A stretch of 64,000 nt of DNA from Dehalococcoidia bacterium. GTDB taxonomy: Bacteria; Chloroflexota; Dehalococcoidia; DSTF01; JALHUB01. Position numbers and translations under genes: made by a program. Where the stretch lies: contig JASEFU010000008.1 of the NCBI GenBank assembly GCA_030018455.1, positions 1 to 64,000 on the forward strand, read 5' to 3'. The notes beneath the pieces were generated by a model. The model made no database searches. It worked only from the letters and a program-made list of their open reading frames with translations, and was not told the origin of the DNA. Each line of letters starts with the position of its first letter. Position 1 is the first letter of the stretch. Shown in pieces: positions 23,648 through 31,643 of this stretch.

Positions 23648-25087
23648 ATGGTGAGAATGGAAGAAGGTAAGCACCCTCTCGACTTCGTGTTTCATCCACG
23701 CTCGATCGCTATCGTCGGCGTGTCCAGCAGGCCGCGCGATTGGGGTGGCGGCAATATGTTCCTCCGCATGCAGCTCAATGCCGGCTTCCACGGTCCCGTG
23801 TACCCCGTCAACCCGAACGTCGATGAGGTCATGGGCCTCAAATGCTACCCCTCGCTTACAGCTATCCCCGGCCCCGTCGATCACGTCATCTCCAGCATCC
23901 CCGCAGCGGGCGTCCTCGACCTCATGGACGACGCCGCCGCCAAGAAGGTGCGCTGCGTCCACTTCTTCACCGCCGGCTTCCGCGAGACCGGCGACCCGGA
24001 GCGCATCGAGCTCGAGCGCAAGGTGCTGGAGAAAGCGCGGGCCGCGGGGATCAGGATCGTCGGGCCGAACTGCATGGGCATCTATTGCCCCGCGTCAGGG
24101 ATCACGTTCGGCATGGACTTCCCGAAGGAGCCGGGCGACGTAGCCTTCATCTCGCAGAGCGGGCTCAACGGCGAGGACTTCATCCATCATGCCGCCGTCC
24201 TGGGCGTCCGCTTCAGCAAGGCCGTCAGCTACGGCAATGCCGTCGATCTGGATGAGAGCGACTTCTTTGAGTACTGCGCCGCCGACCCCGAGACGAAGAT
24301 AATCACCGCCTACATCGAGGGCGTCAAAGACGGGCCGCGATTCCGCCGCGCTCTCATGGCTGCTTCGGCGGCGAAACCCGTCATCATCCTCAAAGGCGGG
24401 CTTACCAGTGCGGGCAGCCGCGCCGCCGATTCGCACACGGGCAGTATGGCGGGCTCGCCGCAGGTGTGGGATGCCCTGTGCAAGCAGGCGCGCGTCATCA
24501 GCGCGGAGAGCTTGGAGGAGCTGGCCGACCTTGCCGTCACCTTCGCGCGTTTCCCGAGGCCGGCCGGCCGCGGCCTTGCCGTCATCGTCGTCGGCGGCGG
24601 CGCCAGCGTCATGATCTCCGACCGCGCCGAAAAGATGGGCCTGCCGCTTCCCGAAATATCGAGCGAAGTGCAAGCGGAGCTCCGCAAGTTCACACCCCTT
24701 GCCGGCACAAGCATCCGCAACCCTCTCGACACCGTCGCTCTCGAAGACAAAGACGGCCTCAACCAGACCGTAAACATCGTCGCCCGCTCGCCGGGCATCC
24801 ACGCCGTCCTGATCCTTCCTCGTCTTGACTGGGGGATTGACCGTGCGGACGACCTCGAAGCGTTTGTGAGGGGAAACGTGGACAGGTTTGCCGAGTCTGC
24901 GCGCCGGAGCAAGATTCCAGTCGCGCTCGCCCTTCGGGCCCCGGACGAACCCAAGACAATGGCCGCGCTCCGGCTCTTCTTCCGCTTTGCCGCAGAGGCG
25001 GGGATCGCGACCTATCCCGACTTCCCGCGCGCGCTGAACGCTATCGCCAAGTTCATCGCCTGGCATGAGGACCGCGACGACGGCTAG
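23648..25087 (+). CDS. NDP-forming acyl-CoA synthetase, alpha-type protein
   Basis: These enzymes convert acyl-CoA, ADP and phosphate to acid, CoA and ATP, or the reverse. The 479-aa protein has the CoA-binding Rossmann domain (FHPRSIAIVGVSSRP, YPVNPN), the succinyl-CoA-ligase-like domains with SQSGLNGED, YGNAVDLDESDFFEY and YIEGVKDG, and the SHTGSMAG loop near residue 262 containing the His that is phosphorylated. No ATP-grasp beta domain is fused or nearby, so a partner subunit must be elsewhere if it is a complete enzyme. ATG 23648 is used; ATG 23657, with GGTGAG before it, is equally likely. Confidence 0.85.
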   Translation: MVRMEEGKHPLDFVFHPRSIAIVGVSSRPRDWGGGNMFLRMQLNAGFHGPVYPVNPNVDEVMGLKCYPSLTAIPGPVDHVISSIPAAGVLDLMDDAAAKKVRCVHFFTAGFRETGDPERIELERKVLEKARAAGIRIVGPNCMGIYCPASGITFGMDFPKEPGDVAFISQSGLNGEDFIHHAAVLGVRFSKAVSYGNAVDLDESDFFEYCAADPETKIITAYIEGVKDGPRFRRALMAASAAKPVIILKGGLTSAGSRAADSHTGSMAGSPQVWDALCKQARVISAESLEELADLAVTFARFPRPAGRGLAVIVVGGGASVMISDRAEKMGLPLPEISSEVQAELRKFTPLAGTSIRNPLDTVALEDKDGLNQTVNIVARSPGIHAVLILPRLDWGIDRADDLEAFVRGNVDRFAESARRSKIPVALALRAPDEPKTMAALRLFFRFAAEAGIATYPDFPRALNAIAKFIAWHEDRDDG

Positions 25088-25105
25088 CGCAGAGGACGGA
25101 AGGCC

Positions 25106-25837
25106 CTACGCCGTCGACTTCTTCCCATCGAGGGACACGATGCCCGGGTACTGCTGACCGAGCCGCACGGCGCGGATAAACTGCTGCACGAGATAAGGGT
25201 CGAACTGCTCGCCCGCTTTCTCCGCGATCTCTTCCAGCGCCACCTTGGGGGTCCGCGCATGACGGTAGGGGGAATCGAGGATCATTGCTGTGAAGGCGTC
25301 CGCTATCGCCATTATGCGCGCGTGCAGCGGGATTTCGTCGCCGTGCTTCCCCTTGAGATAGCCGCCGCCGTCCCATCGTTCGTGGTGGAACAGCACGACT
25401 TCCAGCACCAGGTCGTGCAGCCAGCGAGGGCAGGAGCGCAGGATGTCCCAATCGCGAAGCAGGTCGTAGCCGATGGAAACGTGGGAACGCAGCGCGAAAA
25501 GCTCCGCGTCTGAGAGCGGCCCCTCCTTTGTCAAGAGGTTCGGCGGCAGGGCGATCTTGCCGAGGTCATATACGTGGCCTGCCACCCACAGGCCGCCGAT
25601 CAGGTCGGTTGAGAGCTGCAGCCGGCGCGCCAGGGCGAGGGCGTGCTGGGCCGCCAGTTGCGAATGCGCTCCCGAATAGTTGTCCCTGCTGTCCAGATCG
25701 CGTTCCCACTGCTCGAAGAGCGCCTCGATCTGGAGACGCATGCGGCGGGGAAGGACATCAGCGAGCGTCTCGATAATGCGCCCATCATCCGAAGCAGAGA
25801 TCGTAGCTTTGCCGTCTAACCCTTGCCAGCGAAACAT
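25106..25837 (-). CDS. HD-GYP-like protein with altered metal site
   Basis: HD-GYP domains hydrolyse cyclic di-GMP with a metal centre. Here His58, His120, His151-His152 and Asp180 match family positions, but the eponymous HD pair is Tyr90-Asp91 (GHVYDLGK) and GYP is GYL (159-161). Loss of the HD histidine would weaken or abolish metal binding, so it may be a c-di-GMP receptor or an inactive relative rather than a phosphodiesterase. It has 243 aa, no sensor domain and no membrane segment. It is divergent from the zinc-ribbon gene. Confidence 0.8.
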   Translation of the reverse strand: MFRWQGLDGKATISASDDGRIIETLADVLPRRMRLQIEALFEQWERDLDSRDNYSGAHSQLAAQHALALARRLQLSTDLIGGLWVAGHVYDLGKIALPPNLLTKEGPLSDAELFALRSHVSIGYDLLRDWDILRSCPRWLHDLVLEVVLFHHERWDGGGYLKGKHGDEIPLHARIMAIADAFTAMILDSPYRHARTPKVALEEIAEKAGEQFDPYLVQQFIRAVRLGQQYPGIVSLDGKKSTA

Positions 25838-25981
25838 AACGGGTCAATGGGCCCTACATAAACGCAGGCTGGGTGGACACGCGCCACCAAACCCGCAGTC
25901 TTTCCTACATATATAACGGCATCAGCGGCCGTTCCCTTTAATCGTTTGACCGTTGTTGTACAATCGAAATTGGAGGGCAGG

Positions 25982-26176
25982 ATGACAATCGAGAACATTG
26001 GGGACCCCGTCGAACAGGCGCCGGCAGGCGAGGAACAGTATCGCGTCCGCCTCGGCGACCTGCAGTGCCCGCGCTGCAAGAAGACGTTCACGGCCACTTA
26101 CTGGAACGGAGAGCAACTGATCCAGGCGCGCTGCTTGAGCTGCGACCTCAAGTGGCCGCGGCCCGACGTCGTCTGA
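25982..26176 (+). CDS. Small zinc-ribbon protein
   Basis: A 64-aa protein with one zinc ribbon: CPRC near residue 29 and CLSC near residue 51, separated by 18 residues. Little else can be said; such proteins often bind nucleic acid or a protein partner. GGAGGGCAGG just upstream supports ATG 25982 over a TTG 36 bases earlier. It precedes an acyl-CoA synthetase gene that has its own promoter. Confidence 0.65.
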   Translation: MTIENIGDPVEQAPAGEEQYRVRLGDLQCPRCKKTFTATYWNGEQLIQARCLSCDLKWPRPDVV

Positions 26177-26253
26177 GCAGTGCCCCCGGCCGACTGCGGG
26201 GCGGGAGCCGCTTTCTCCCGGCGGGAACGGCTCTTCCCGATGTGTTTGCCCGT

Positions 26254-26282
26254 TTGCCCGTATATATCGTCGATATTAGAAT
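26254..26282 (+). promoter_or_regulatory. Promoter for the acyl-CoA synthetase gene
   Basis: TTGCCC and TAGAAT are 17 bases apart and end 30 bases before the ATG at 26313. TTGCCCG occurs twice in tandem at the -35, so two registers are possible. Confidence 0.55.
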
Positions 26283-26312
26283 CACTGCAATATTGCCGCG
26301 AAGAGGGACGAC

Positions 26313-28136
26313 ATGGCGCAAATGACAATCCCTGCGATGTTCGAGGAAGCGGTCCGCCGCCACGAAAGGAAAGCGGCGTTCCAGATGAAGGTAGGCAGGG
26401 AGTACAGGGAACTCACGTACGGCGATCTTTACCGGCGGGCCCGCGCGTTTGCCTCCGGACTCGTCGCCCTGGGAATGAGGCCCGGCGACAGGGTGGGCCT
26501 GGTGGCCGAGAACGGCTTCGAGTGGGTGACCGCCTACCTCGGGCTGTCGATGGCCGGCGGCGTCGGCGTGCCGGTGTACTACGAACTGAAGCCGCCCGAG
26601 ATCGAAGACGCCCTCAAGCGCGCCGAGGCCCGATTTGTCGTTACCTCCGCGAAGGTGCTTCCCAAGATCCCCGAGCGGCTGTCCGAGCTGGAGACCGTCT
26701 TCGTCATCGGCGACGGCGCCGCCGCGGTCGAAGCACGGTCATCACTCGTCGGCTTCCTCTACCGCCGTCCCCGCGCGCGTCTGCTGCCCTTCGAGGCGGT
26801 AGCGGAGCAGGCCACGCCCGAAAGCGACACCGCCCTCGCTGCTATCGGCATCAAGCCGGAAGACCTCGCGTCCATCGTCTACACCTCCGGCACGACCGGC
26901 GGCGCCAAGGGCGTGATGCTCACCCACGGCAACTTCGTCTCGAACGTGAGCGGAGTCCCGCAGATCATGCCGGTCGGCGAGAGGGACAAGATCCTGCTTC
27001 TTCTGCCCCTCCATCACGCATATCCGTTCACCGTCGAATTCCTCCTCCCCCTTGCGGTGGGAGCGACGGTGGTCATTGAAAACGACCTCGTGCGCGTCCG
27101 CGACCGCCTCTCGGAGACGCATCCCACCGTTTTCGCCGGCGTCCCGGCGTTGTTCGACATCATGCTGCGCGCCATACGGAGCCAGGCGGAGGCGCAGGGC
27201 CGCGGGCAGATATTCCAGCGCGGCCTCGACCTTGTGGCGCGGGTCAAAGAGCGCACGGGCATAAACATCGGCCATCTCGTCTTCCGCGAGCTGCACGCGC
27301 GGCTGGGCGGCCGCCTGCGCTTCATGGCCAGCGGCGGCGCTGCCCTCAGCCCCGACACGGCGCGGACTTACTACAAGCTCGGCCTCCTCTTGCTCCAGGG
27401 ATGGGGTCTGACCGAGACCTCACCCATTATCACCGGCCAGCGCTTTTACCCCAGCAGGTTCAGGCTGACCAACTACTATGAGAAACAGCTCGGATCTGTG
27501 GGCAAGCCCCTCCCCGCGGTCGACGTTACCCTCATAGACGTGCCGGAAAAGGAAATATACGTCCTCCTGCACGACGAAGGCGAGCTCACCGTCCGTGGCC
27601 CAAACGTGACCCCGGGCTACTGGAAGGCGGAGCCGGAGACGCGCGCCGCCAAGATCGGAGAGTGGCTCCGAACAGGCGACGTGGGCCGGATCGACAAGGA
27701 CGGCAACGTGTTCATCACCGGGCGCAGCAAGTACGTCATAGTCCTCGAATCCGGCGAAAAGGTCCACCCCGACGAGGTGGAAGGCCTTCTCCAGACAAGC
27801 CCCCTCATCGAGGACGTCGCGGTCGTCGGCCGTAACGTGAGGGGAAAGACGCAGGTATCGTGCGTCGTCTACCCGAATTACGCCGCGGTCAGCGAGCGGC
27901 TGGCCGGCAATGGGCAGTCCGTGGACGAGAGGACGGTGCGGGAGATCGTGACGTCGGAGATCGATCGGCTGGAAGAGACGATAGCCCCCTACAAGCGCAC
28001 CGTCGACTGCACCCTCACGGACTCGCCCCTGCCCAAGACGGCGCTGCGAAAAGTGGCCCGCGAACTGCTCTCGGAGAGCTACTCTTTCGACGTGAAGCGC
28101 TGGCAGGAGAGCAGCGCGAGCCTCAGCCTTACATAA
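26313..28136 (+). CDS. AMP-forming long-chain acyl-CoA synthetase
   Basis: This enzyme activates fatty acids to acyl-AMP and then acyl-CoA. The AMP-binding P-loop YTSGTTGGAKGVMLTHGN is near residues 190-207, GWGLTETSP near 366, and RTGDVGRIDKDGNVFITGR near 450-468. The C-terminal domain carries the adenylation Lys region LPKTALRKVARELL. At 607 aa it fits the FadD/long-chain group. It is monocistronic, followed by a candidate small RNA and a convergent gene. Confidence 0.92.
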   Translation: MAQMTIPAMFEEAVRRHERKAAFQMKVGREYRELTYGDLYRRARAFASGLVALGMRPGDRVGLVAENGFEWVTAYLGLSMAGGVGVPVYYELKPPEIEDALKRAEARFVVTSAKVLPKIPERLSELETVFVIGDGAAAVEARSSLVGFLYRRPRARLLPFEAVAEQATPESDTALAAIGIKPEDLASIVYTSGTTGGAKGVMLTHGNFVSNVSGVPQIMPVGERDKILLLLPLHHAYPFTVEFLLPLAVGATVVIENDLVRVRDRLSETHPTVFAGVPALFDIMLRAIRSQAEAQGRGQIFQRGLDLVARVKERTGINIGHLVFRELHARLGGRLRFMASGGAALSPDTARTYYKLGLLLLQGWGLTETSPIITGQRFYPSRFRLTNYYEKQLGSVGKPLPAVDVTLIDVPEKEIYVLLHDEGELTVRGPNVTPGYWKAEPETRAAKIGEWLRTGDVGRIDKDGNVFITGRSKYVIVLESGEKVHPDEVEGLLQTSPLIEDVAVVGRNVRGKTQVSCVVYPNYAAVSERLAGNGQSVDERTVREIVTSEIDRLEETIAPYKRTVDCTLTDSPLPKTALRKVARELLSESYSFDVKRWQESSASLSLT

Positions 28137-28181
28137 CCCACGGTTTTTTTGAAATTTGTGGCGATTTTTCGCCCGCTGGGC

Positions 28182-28210
28182 TTGACAAGCCTTGCCCGGA
28201 ATGGTATGTT
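28182..28210 (+). promoter_or_regulatory. Promoter inside a convergent intergenic region
   Basis: TTGACA, a perfect -35, stands exactly 17 bases before TATGTT. It points into a 175-base stretch with no open reading frame on the plus strand, so it should drive a non-coding transcript starting near 28217. Confidence 0.65.
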
Positions 28211-28216
28211 GACAAG

Positions 28217-28345
28217 TGCTCCGAGTGGCGGAGTAATCCCGGTGGACAAACCTGAGCCGGTAAGCCAAGGGCGAAAGCCTGAGGCAGAAAACTCAGGGGC
28301 GGATGAAACCAGGAAAGCAAGGTCACTCGGGGCTTTGCTTTGTGG
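28217..28345 (+). ncRNA. Candidate structured small RNA
   Basis: Downstream of a good promoter, nested helices can be drawn: hairpin CTCCG/CGGAG (28219-28233); helix ATCC/GGAT (28236-28239 with 28301-28304); inside it CCTGAG/CTCAGG (28251-28256 with 28292-28297); inside that GCC/GGC and then GGC-GAAA-GCC with a GNRA tetraloop, separated by a purine-rich symmetric internal loop (AAG against TGA). A 3' hairpin AAAGCAA/TTGCTTT (28314-28341) could end it. It is not tmRNA, SRP RNA, RNase P RNA or a riboswitch class I recognise. Downstream on this strand is antisense to the HPRT gene end, so a cis riboswitch is unlikely. Confidence 0.5.
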
Positions 28346-28385
28346 CGCGTCGACTCCCGTCGGCGGACGCGAGAGGCGCCGCAAC

Positions 28386-29297
28386 CTAGGGCTGCTGCGG
28401 CGGCTTGAGGGTGGCGATGAACGACAGGTTGCGGTAGAGCTGGTGGTAATCGAGGCCGTACCCGATGACAAACTCGTCCGGTATCTCAAAGCCTACGTAC
28501 GCTATGGGGATGTCCACCAGCCGCCGCGCCCTGCGGTCGAGCAAAGTGCACACCTTCAGGCTGGCCGGGCGATGCGCCTCTAAATAGCCCAGCAGGTAGT
28601 TCAGCGTCATCCCCGTGTCGATGATGTCCTCCACGACCAGCACATCGCGCCCCTCGACGTTCTCGTCCAGGTCCTTCAGTATGCGCACCGACGTCCCGCT
28701 CTCGTTCTCGTAAGATGATATCGCCATGAAATCGACGGCAAGGGGAAGCGATATCTGGCGCATGAGGTCGGCCATGAAGCAGGTAACCCCCTTGAGGACG
28801 CCCACGAGCAGCGGCGTCTTGCCGCGATAGTCCTTCGTGATCTGGGCCCCCAGCTCGCTGACGCGGCGCTTGAGCTGAGGCGCGCTGATGAGCACCCGCT
28901 CGATGCGCTCGATGCTCTTCGAGGAGGGCGGACCGAAGCCGTACTTCGCCAGGAGCCGCAGGTAGTCGCGCTTATTCAGCAGCTTTATTTTCGTGTGCGG
29001 GTAGAGCTGGCGCATGAGGCGGACCTTGCGGTGCTTATCCGTCATCAGCCCCTGCCGGAGCGTCGTCAGCTCAATATACGTATCGATGTCGGGCAGATAG
29101 AAATCGGGGGTGAACGCTTCCGTCACGCGGTCTTCTTCGGTCCGAAGGGGGAATGTCCGCGGTTCGTACTGCCAGCTTATGCCGTAGAAGTCGAGTATCT
29201 TCGCGAACTCCTCTTCGCTGGCGTGCGCAAACACAGTCGGTCGGGCCTTCTCGATGTCTGTCGCGTCGGCCGGCGTCGGTTCGATTTCGCCCTTCAT
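28386..29297 (-). CDS. Hypoxanthine phosphoribosyltransferase with an N-terminal nuclease-like domain
   Basis: The C-terminal half (about 125-303) is HPRT, which salvages hypoxanthine/guanine with PRPP: the PRPP loop VLVVEDIIDTGMTL is at 219-232, with GVLKG near 166 and DEFVIGYGLDY near the end. The first 120 residues are extra and resemble a PD-(D/E)XK nuclease fold: Glu29/30, PDFYLP with Asp65, YIELTT with Glu76, then a Lys-rich helix. The usual Lys of ExK is Thr78, though Lys88 or Lys91 could substitute. At 303 aa it is about 120 longer than ordinary HPRT. AGGAGAGGA precedes the ATG. Confidence 0.85.
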   Translation of the reverse strand: MKGEIEPTPADATDIEKARPTVFAHASEEEFAKILDFYGISWQYEPRTFPLRTEEDRVTEAFTPDFYLPDIDTYIELTTLRQGLMTDKHRKVRLMRQLYPHTKIKLLNKRDYLRLLAKYGFGPPSSKSIERIERVLISAPQLKRRVSELGAQITKDYRGKTPLLVGVLKGVTCFMADLMRQISLPLAVDFMAISSYENESGTSVRILKDLDENVEGRDVLVVEDIIDTGMTLNYLLGYLEAHRPASLKVCTLLDRRARRLVDIPIAYVGFEIPDEFVIGYGLDYHQLYRNLSFIATLKPPQQP

Positions 29298-29367
29298 TTC
29301 CTCTCCTGTTTCACCCTACCCTTTCACAACAAAACATTCAAGTGTCTTAGCGATATGAAAATGTCTG

Positions 29368-29396
29368 TTGATTTCTGGCCGTTCGCCTGCTAGTCT
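29368..29396 (+). promoter_or_regulatory. Candidate promoter for the surface-glycan locus
   Basis: TTGATT and TAGTCT are 17 bases apart in an AT-rich gap divergent from the HPRT gene. Transcription would begin about 30 bases before the ABC permease gene, the first of a long co-directional cluster. Confidence 0.45.
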
Positions 29397-29432
29397 TGTA
29401 CCCGAGCCCGCAACGAAAGAGGTGGGGCAGCC

Positions 29433-30206
29433 ATTACCCTTCGACGATTCCGCAGAACCTGGGAGCTGCTGTACCTGATCACCGCGAGGGAGCTAAAGCT
29501 AAGGTACCAGGATACCGCGCTCGGTTTCATCTGGTCGTTGCTCAAGCCCCTCCTGCTGGGGGCCGTTCTGTATTTTGCCCTCCAGCGCGTCGTCCGCATC
29601 AGAGTAGACGACTATCACCTCGTGCTGCTCTCCGCCCTCTTCCCCTGGATCTGGTTTCAGACGTCGGTGCTGCTCGCTTCGCCCGTGATCTCTCACAACG
29701 GCAACCTCATCAAGAAAGTGCACTTTCCCCGCTACGTGCTGCCGTTCGCGACCGTCGCCAACAACATGGTCCATTTTCTGCTCACGCTGCCCGTTCTCGC
29801 CATCTTCGTCGTCGCCTCCGGTTACCGGCCCTCCCTGACGTGGATCGTCGGTATTCCCGTTCTCACGCTCGTCGAGCTCGTGCTGCTCATGGGCGTTGTG
29901 CTCTTCATCTCGTCCATCAACGTCTACTTCCGAGACCTGGAGCACCTGGTCGAGGTATTCCTCAACCTGCTGTTCTACGTCACACCCATCATCTATCCGC
30001 TCGACATCGTGCCCGACAGGTACCAGAACCTTCTTCTGGTGAACCCGCTTACCTCGCTTATGGAGGCCTGGCGCGATCTCTTCATCGACAACGCGCTCCC
30101 CAGTCCGGAGGCGCTCTGGCCGTGTCTGTTATTTACCGCGCTCGCCTGCGCCGTCGGCAGCGCCGTGTTCGGGCGGTTGGAGAGGGGTTTCGCCGATGCG
30201 TTATGA
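29433..30206 (+). CDS. ABC-2 polysaccharide export permease (Wzm-like), possible ATT start
   Basis: An integral membrane subunit of an ABC exporter for polysaccharides or polyol phosphates, with about six membrane segments and the typical INVYFRDLEHLVEVFLNLLFY and PIIYPLDIVPDR blocks. The conserved N-terminal amphipathic region (LLYLITARELKLRYQDTALGF) is encoded well upstream of the first TTG (29538), yet the frame has no ATG, GTG or TTG between the TAG at 29391 and that TTG. AAAGAGGTGGGG lies just ahead of ATT at 29433, proposed as the start (257 aa). The ATPase gene overlaps by 11 bases. Confidence 0.8.
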   Translation: MTLRRFRRTWELLYLITARELKLRYQDTALGFIWSLLKPLLLGAVLYFALQRVVRIRVDDYHLVLLSALFPWIWFQTSVLLASPVISHNGNLIKKVHFPRYVLPFATVANNMVHFLLTLPVLAIFVVASGYRPSLTWIVGIPVLTLVELVLLMGVVLFISSINVYFRDLEHLVEVFLNLLFYVTPIIYPLDIVPDRYQNLLLVNPLTSLMEAWRDLFIDNALPSPEALWPCLLFTALACAVGSAVFGRLERGFADAL

Positions 30207-30981
30207 CGACCCGAACGTGATAACGCTGGAGCACGTGTCGAAGCGCTACTACCTGCGGTCGCAGCGTCCGACTGAGCTAAAAACGGCGCTGCTGCACCTG
30301 CCTTCTTTTCTTCAACGCAGCGATCGCGGCCGGCGCCCCTTCTGGGCCCTCGACGACATCTCCTTCAGCGTGCGCAGAGGCGAGAGCCTGGGTGTCATCG
30401 GGCCTAACGGCTCCGGCAAGAGCACCCTGCTCAAGATCATTGCAGACCTCGCCGCGCCGACGAAGGGTAAGGTCACCGTCAACGGGCGCATCTCCGCCCT
30501 CCTCGAGCTCGGCGCCGGCTTTCACCCCCAGATCACCGGCCGCGAGAATGCGATCCTGAACGCCGTGCTGCTTGGTCTCAGCAGGAAGGAAGCGGAAGAG
30601 CGGCTGCCGGAGATAATCGATTTTTCCGAGCTGCACGACTTCATCGACCAGCCCATGCGCACTTATTCTTCCGGCATGTACATCCGTCTCGGTTTCGCGG
30701 TGGCGGTGCACGTGAAGGCGGACGTCCTTCTCGTCGACGAGGTGCTGGCGGTAGGAGACACGCAGTTCCAGCAGAAGTGCTTCGACCACATCGAAAAGCT
30801 GCGGCGGGACGGCGTCACTATCGTCGTCGTCTCGCATGACCTAGGAGCGGTAACGCGCTTTTGTGACCGCGCCATCCTTCTTCAGCACGGCCGTCTGCAG
30901 ATAGACGGGCCCTCGCAGCCCGTGGTCCACGAATACCTCTCGCGCATCACCGCTTTCCTGGGCCAGGCGATATCATCCTAG
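30196..30981 (+). CDS. ABC exporter ATPase (Wzt-like)
   Basis: The ATP-binding partner of the preceding permease. Walker A is GPNGSGKST near residue 73, the signature YSSGMYIRLGFAVAV near 155, Walker B VLLVDEVLAVGD near 178 and the H-loop VVSHD. SALLELGAGFHPQITGREN is the Q-loop region typical of the Wzt/TagH group. At 261 aa it lacks the C-terminal carbohydrate-binding extension of Wzt proteins that read terminal sugar modifications. It overlaps the permease gene. Confidence 0.93.
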   Translation: MRYDDPNVITLEHVSKRYYLRSQRPTELKTALLHLPSFLQRSDRGRRPFWALDDISFSVRRGESLGVIGPNGSGKSTLLKIIADLAAPTKGKVTVNGRISALLELGAGFHPQITGRENAILNAVLLGLSRKEAEERLPEIIDFSELHDFIDQPMRTYSSGMYIRLGFAVAVHVKADVLLVDEVLAVGDTQFQQKCFDHIEKLRRDGVTIVVVSHDLGAVTRFCDRAILLQHGRLQIDGPSQPVVHEYLSRITAFLGQAISS

Positions 30982-31001
30982 AGATCGGAGGCCGGAAGCG
31001 A

Positions 31002-31580
31002 ATGGTCACTCTGGACATAAACGGCATTCGCAGGCGACGCGGCGCGCTCAAGGTCAGCAGGAACCTTGCCCCCGGCGTCACTGTCCTTGCCGACTTGGAG
31101 TACGGCCTGCCCTTCAAGGATGACACGGTGGAGGAAGTCTACCTCGACCACACGCTGGAGAACGTGCAGGACCTCATGAAGGTGATGAGGGAGCTCTGGC
31201 GCGTCTGCCGCGCCGGCGCCCTTCTGCATATCTGGGCTTCCCATGCCACCTCCGCCTGGGCAAGCACGCGTAACCCGGGCCAGAAGCGGCTGTACACCAT
31301 CGAGACCTTCGAGTTCTTCGACCCGCAGAAGAACCGGCTTGCGCCCCCGGACGCGGCCTTCGAGATCGAGCACTCGCGGCTGTATCTCACGACGATGCGA
31401 CAGGGGCAGCGGCCGCGGCTTACCGGCGGTCTCATCTCTTCCGTCGTGGAATCACTCGCGAACAAGGACCGCGGCAGCCAGTACCGCTGGGAGCGCTGGC
31501 TCGGCCCCCTCATCGGTTTTGAAGAGTTCTTCGTTCTCCTCGCCACCGTCAAGGCCCCGCCGTGGGCGGAAGAACCCTGA
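31002..31580 (+). CDS. Partial class I methyltransferase-like protein
   Basis: A 192-aa protein containing the latter half of a methyltransferase fold: PFKDDTVEEVYLDHTLENVQDLMKVMRELWRVCRAGALLHIW. The usual glycine-rich SAM motif I is absent and its place is taken by TLDINGIRRRRGALKV, so either SAM binding is altered or the gene is an N-terminally reduced relative. It follows the exporter ATPase by 20 bases and belongs to the glycan operon. Confidence 0.6.
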   Translation: MVTLDINGIRRRRGALKVSRNLAPGVTVLADLEYGLPFKDDTVEEVYLDHTLENVQDLMKVMRELWRVCRAGALLHIWASHATSAWASTRNPGQKRLYTIETFEFFDPQKNRLAPPDAAFEIEHSRLYLTTMRQGQRPRLTGGLISSVVESLANKDRGSQYRWERWLGPLIGFEEFFVLLATVKAPPWAEEP

Positions 31581-31643
31581 TGTAGTGGCGCCCCGACAGG
31601 TGCCGCCTCCTCTCGAAACGGGGGACTGAACAGTAAAAACGCT

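Noticed and set aside
25947-25964. TTGACC and TACAAT as a promoter for the small zinc-ribbon gene
   Set aside because: They are only seven bases apart; no acceptable spacing was found with other boxes.
28217-28345. A cis-acting riboswitch (T-box, c-di-GMP, SAM, cobalamin, lysine or glycine classes)
   Set aside because: None of the class-defining sequences is present and no gene follows on the same strand; kept only as a candidate small RNA.
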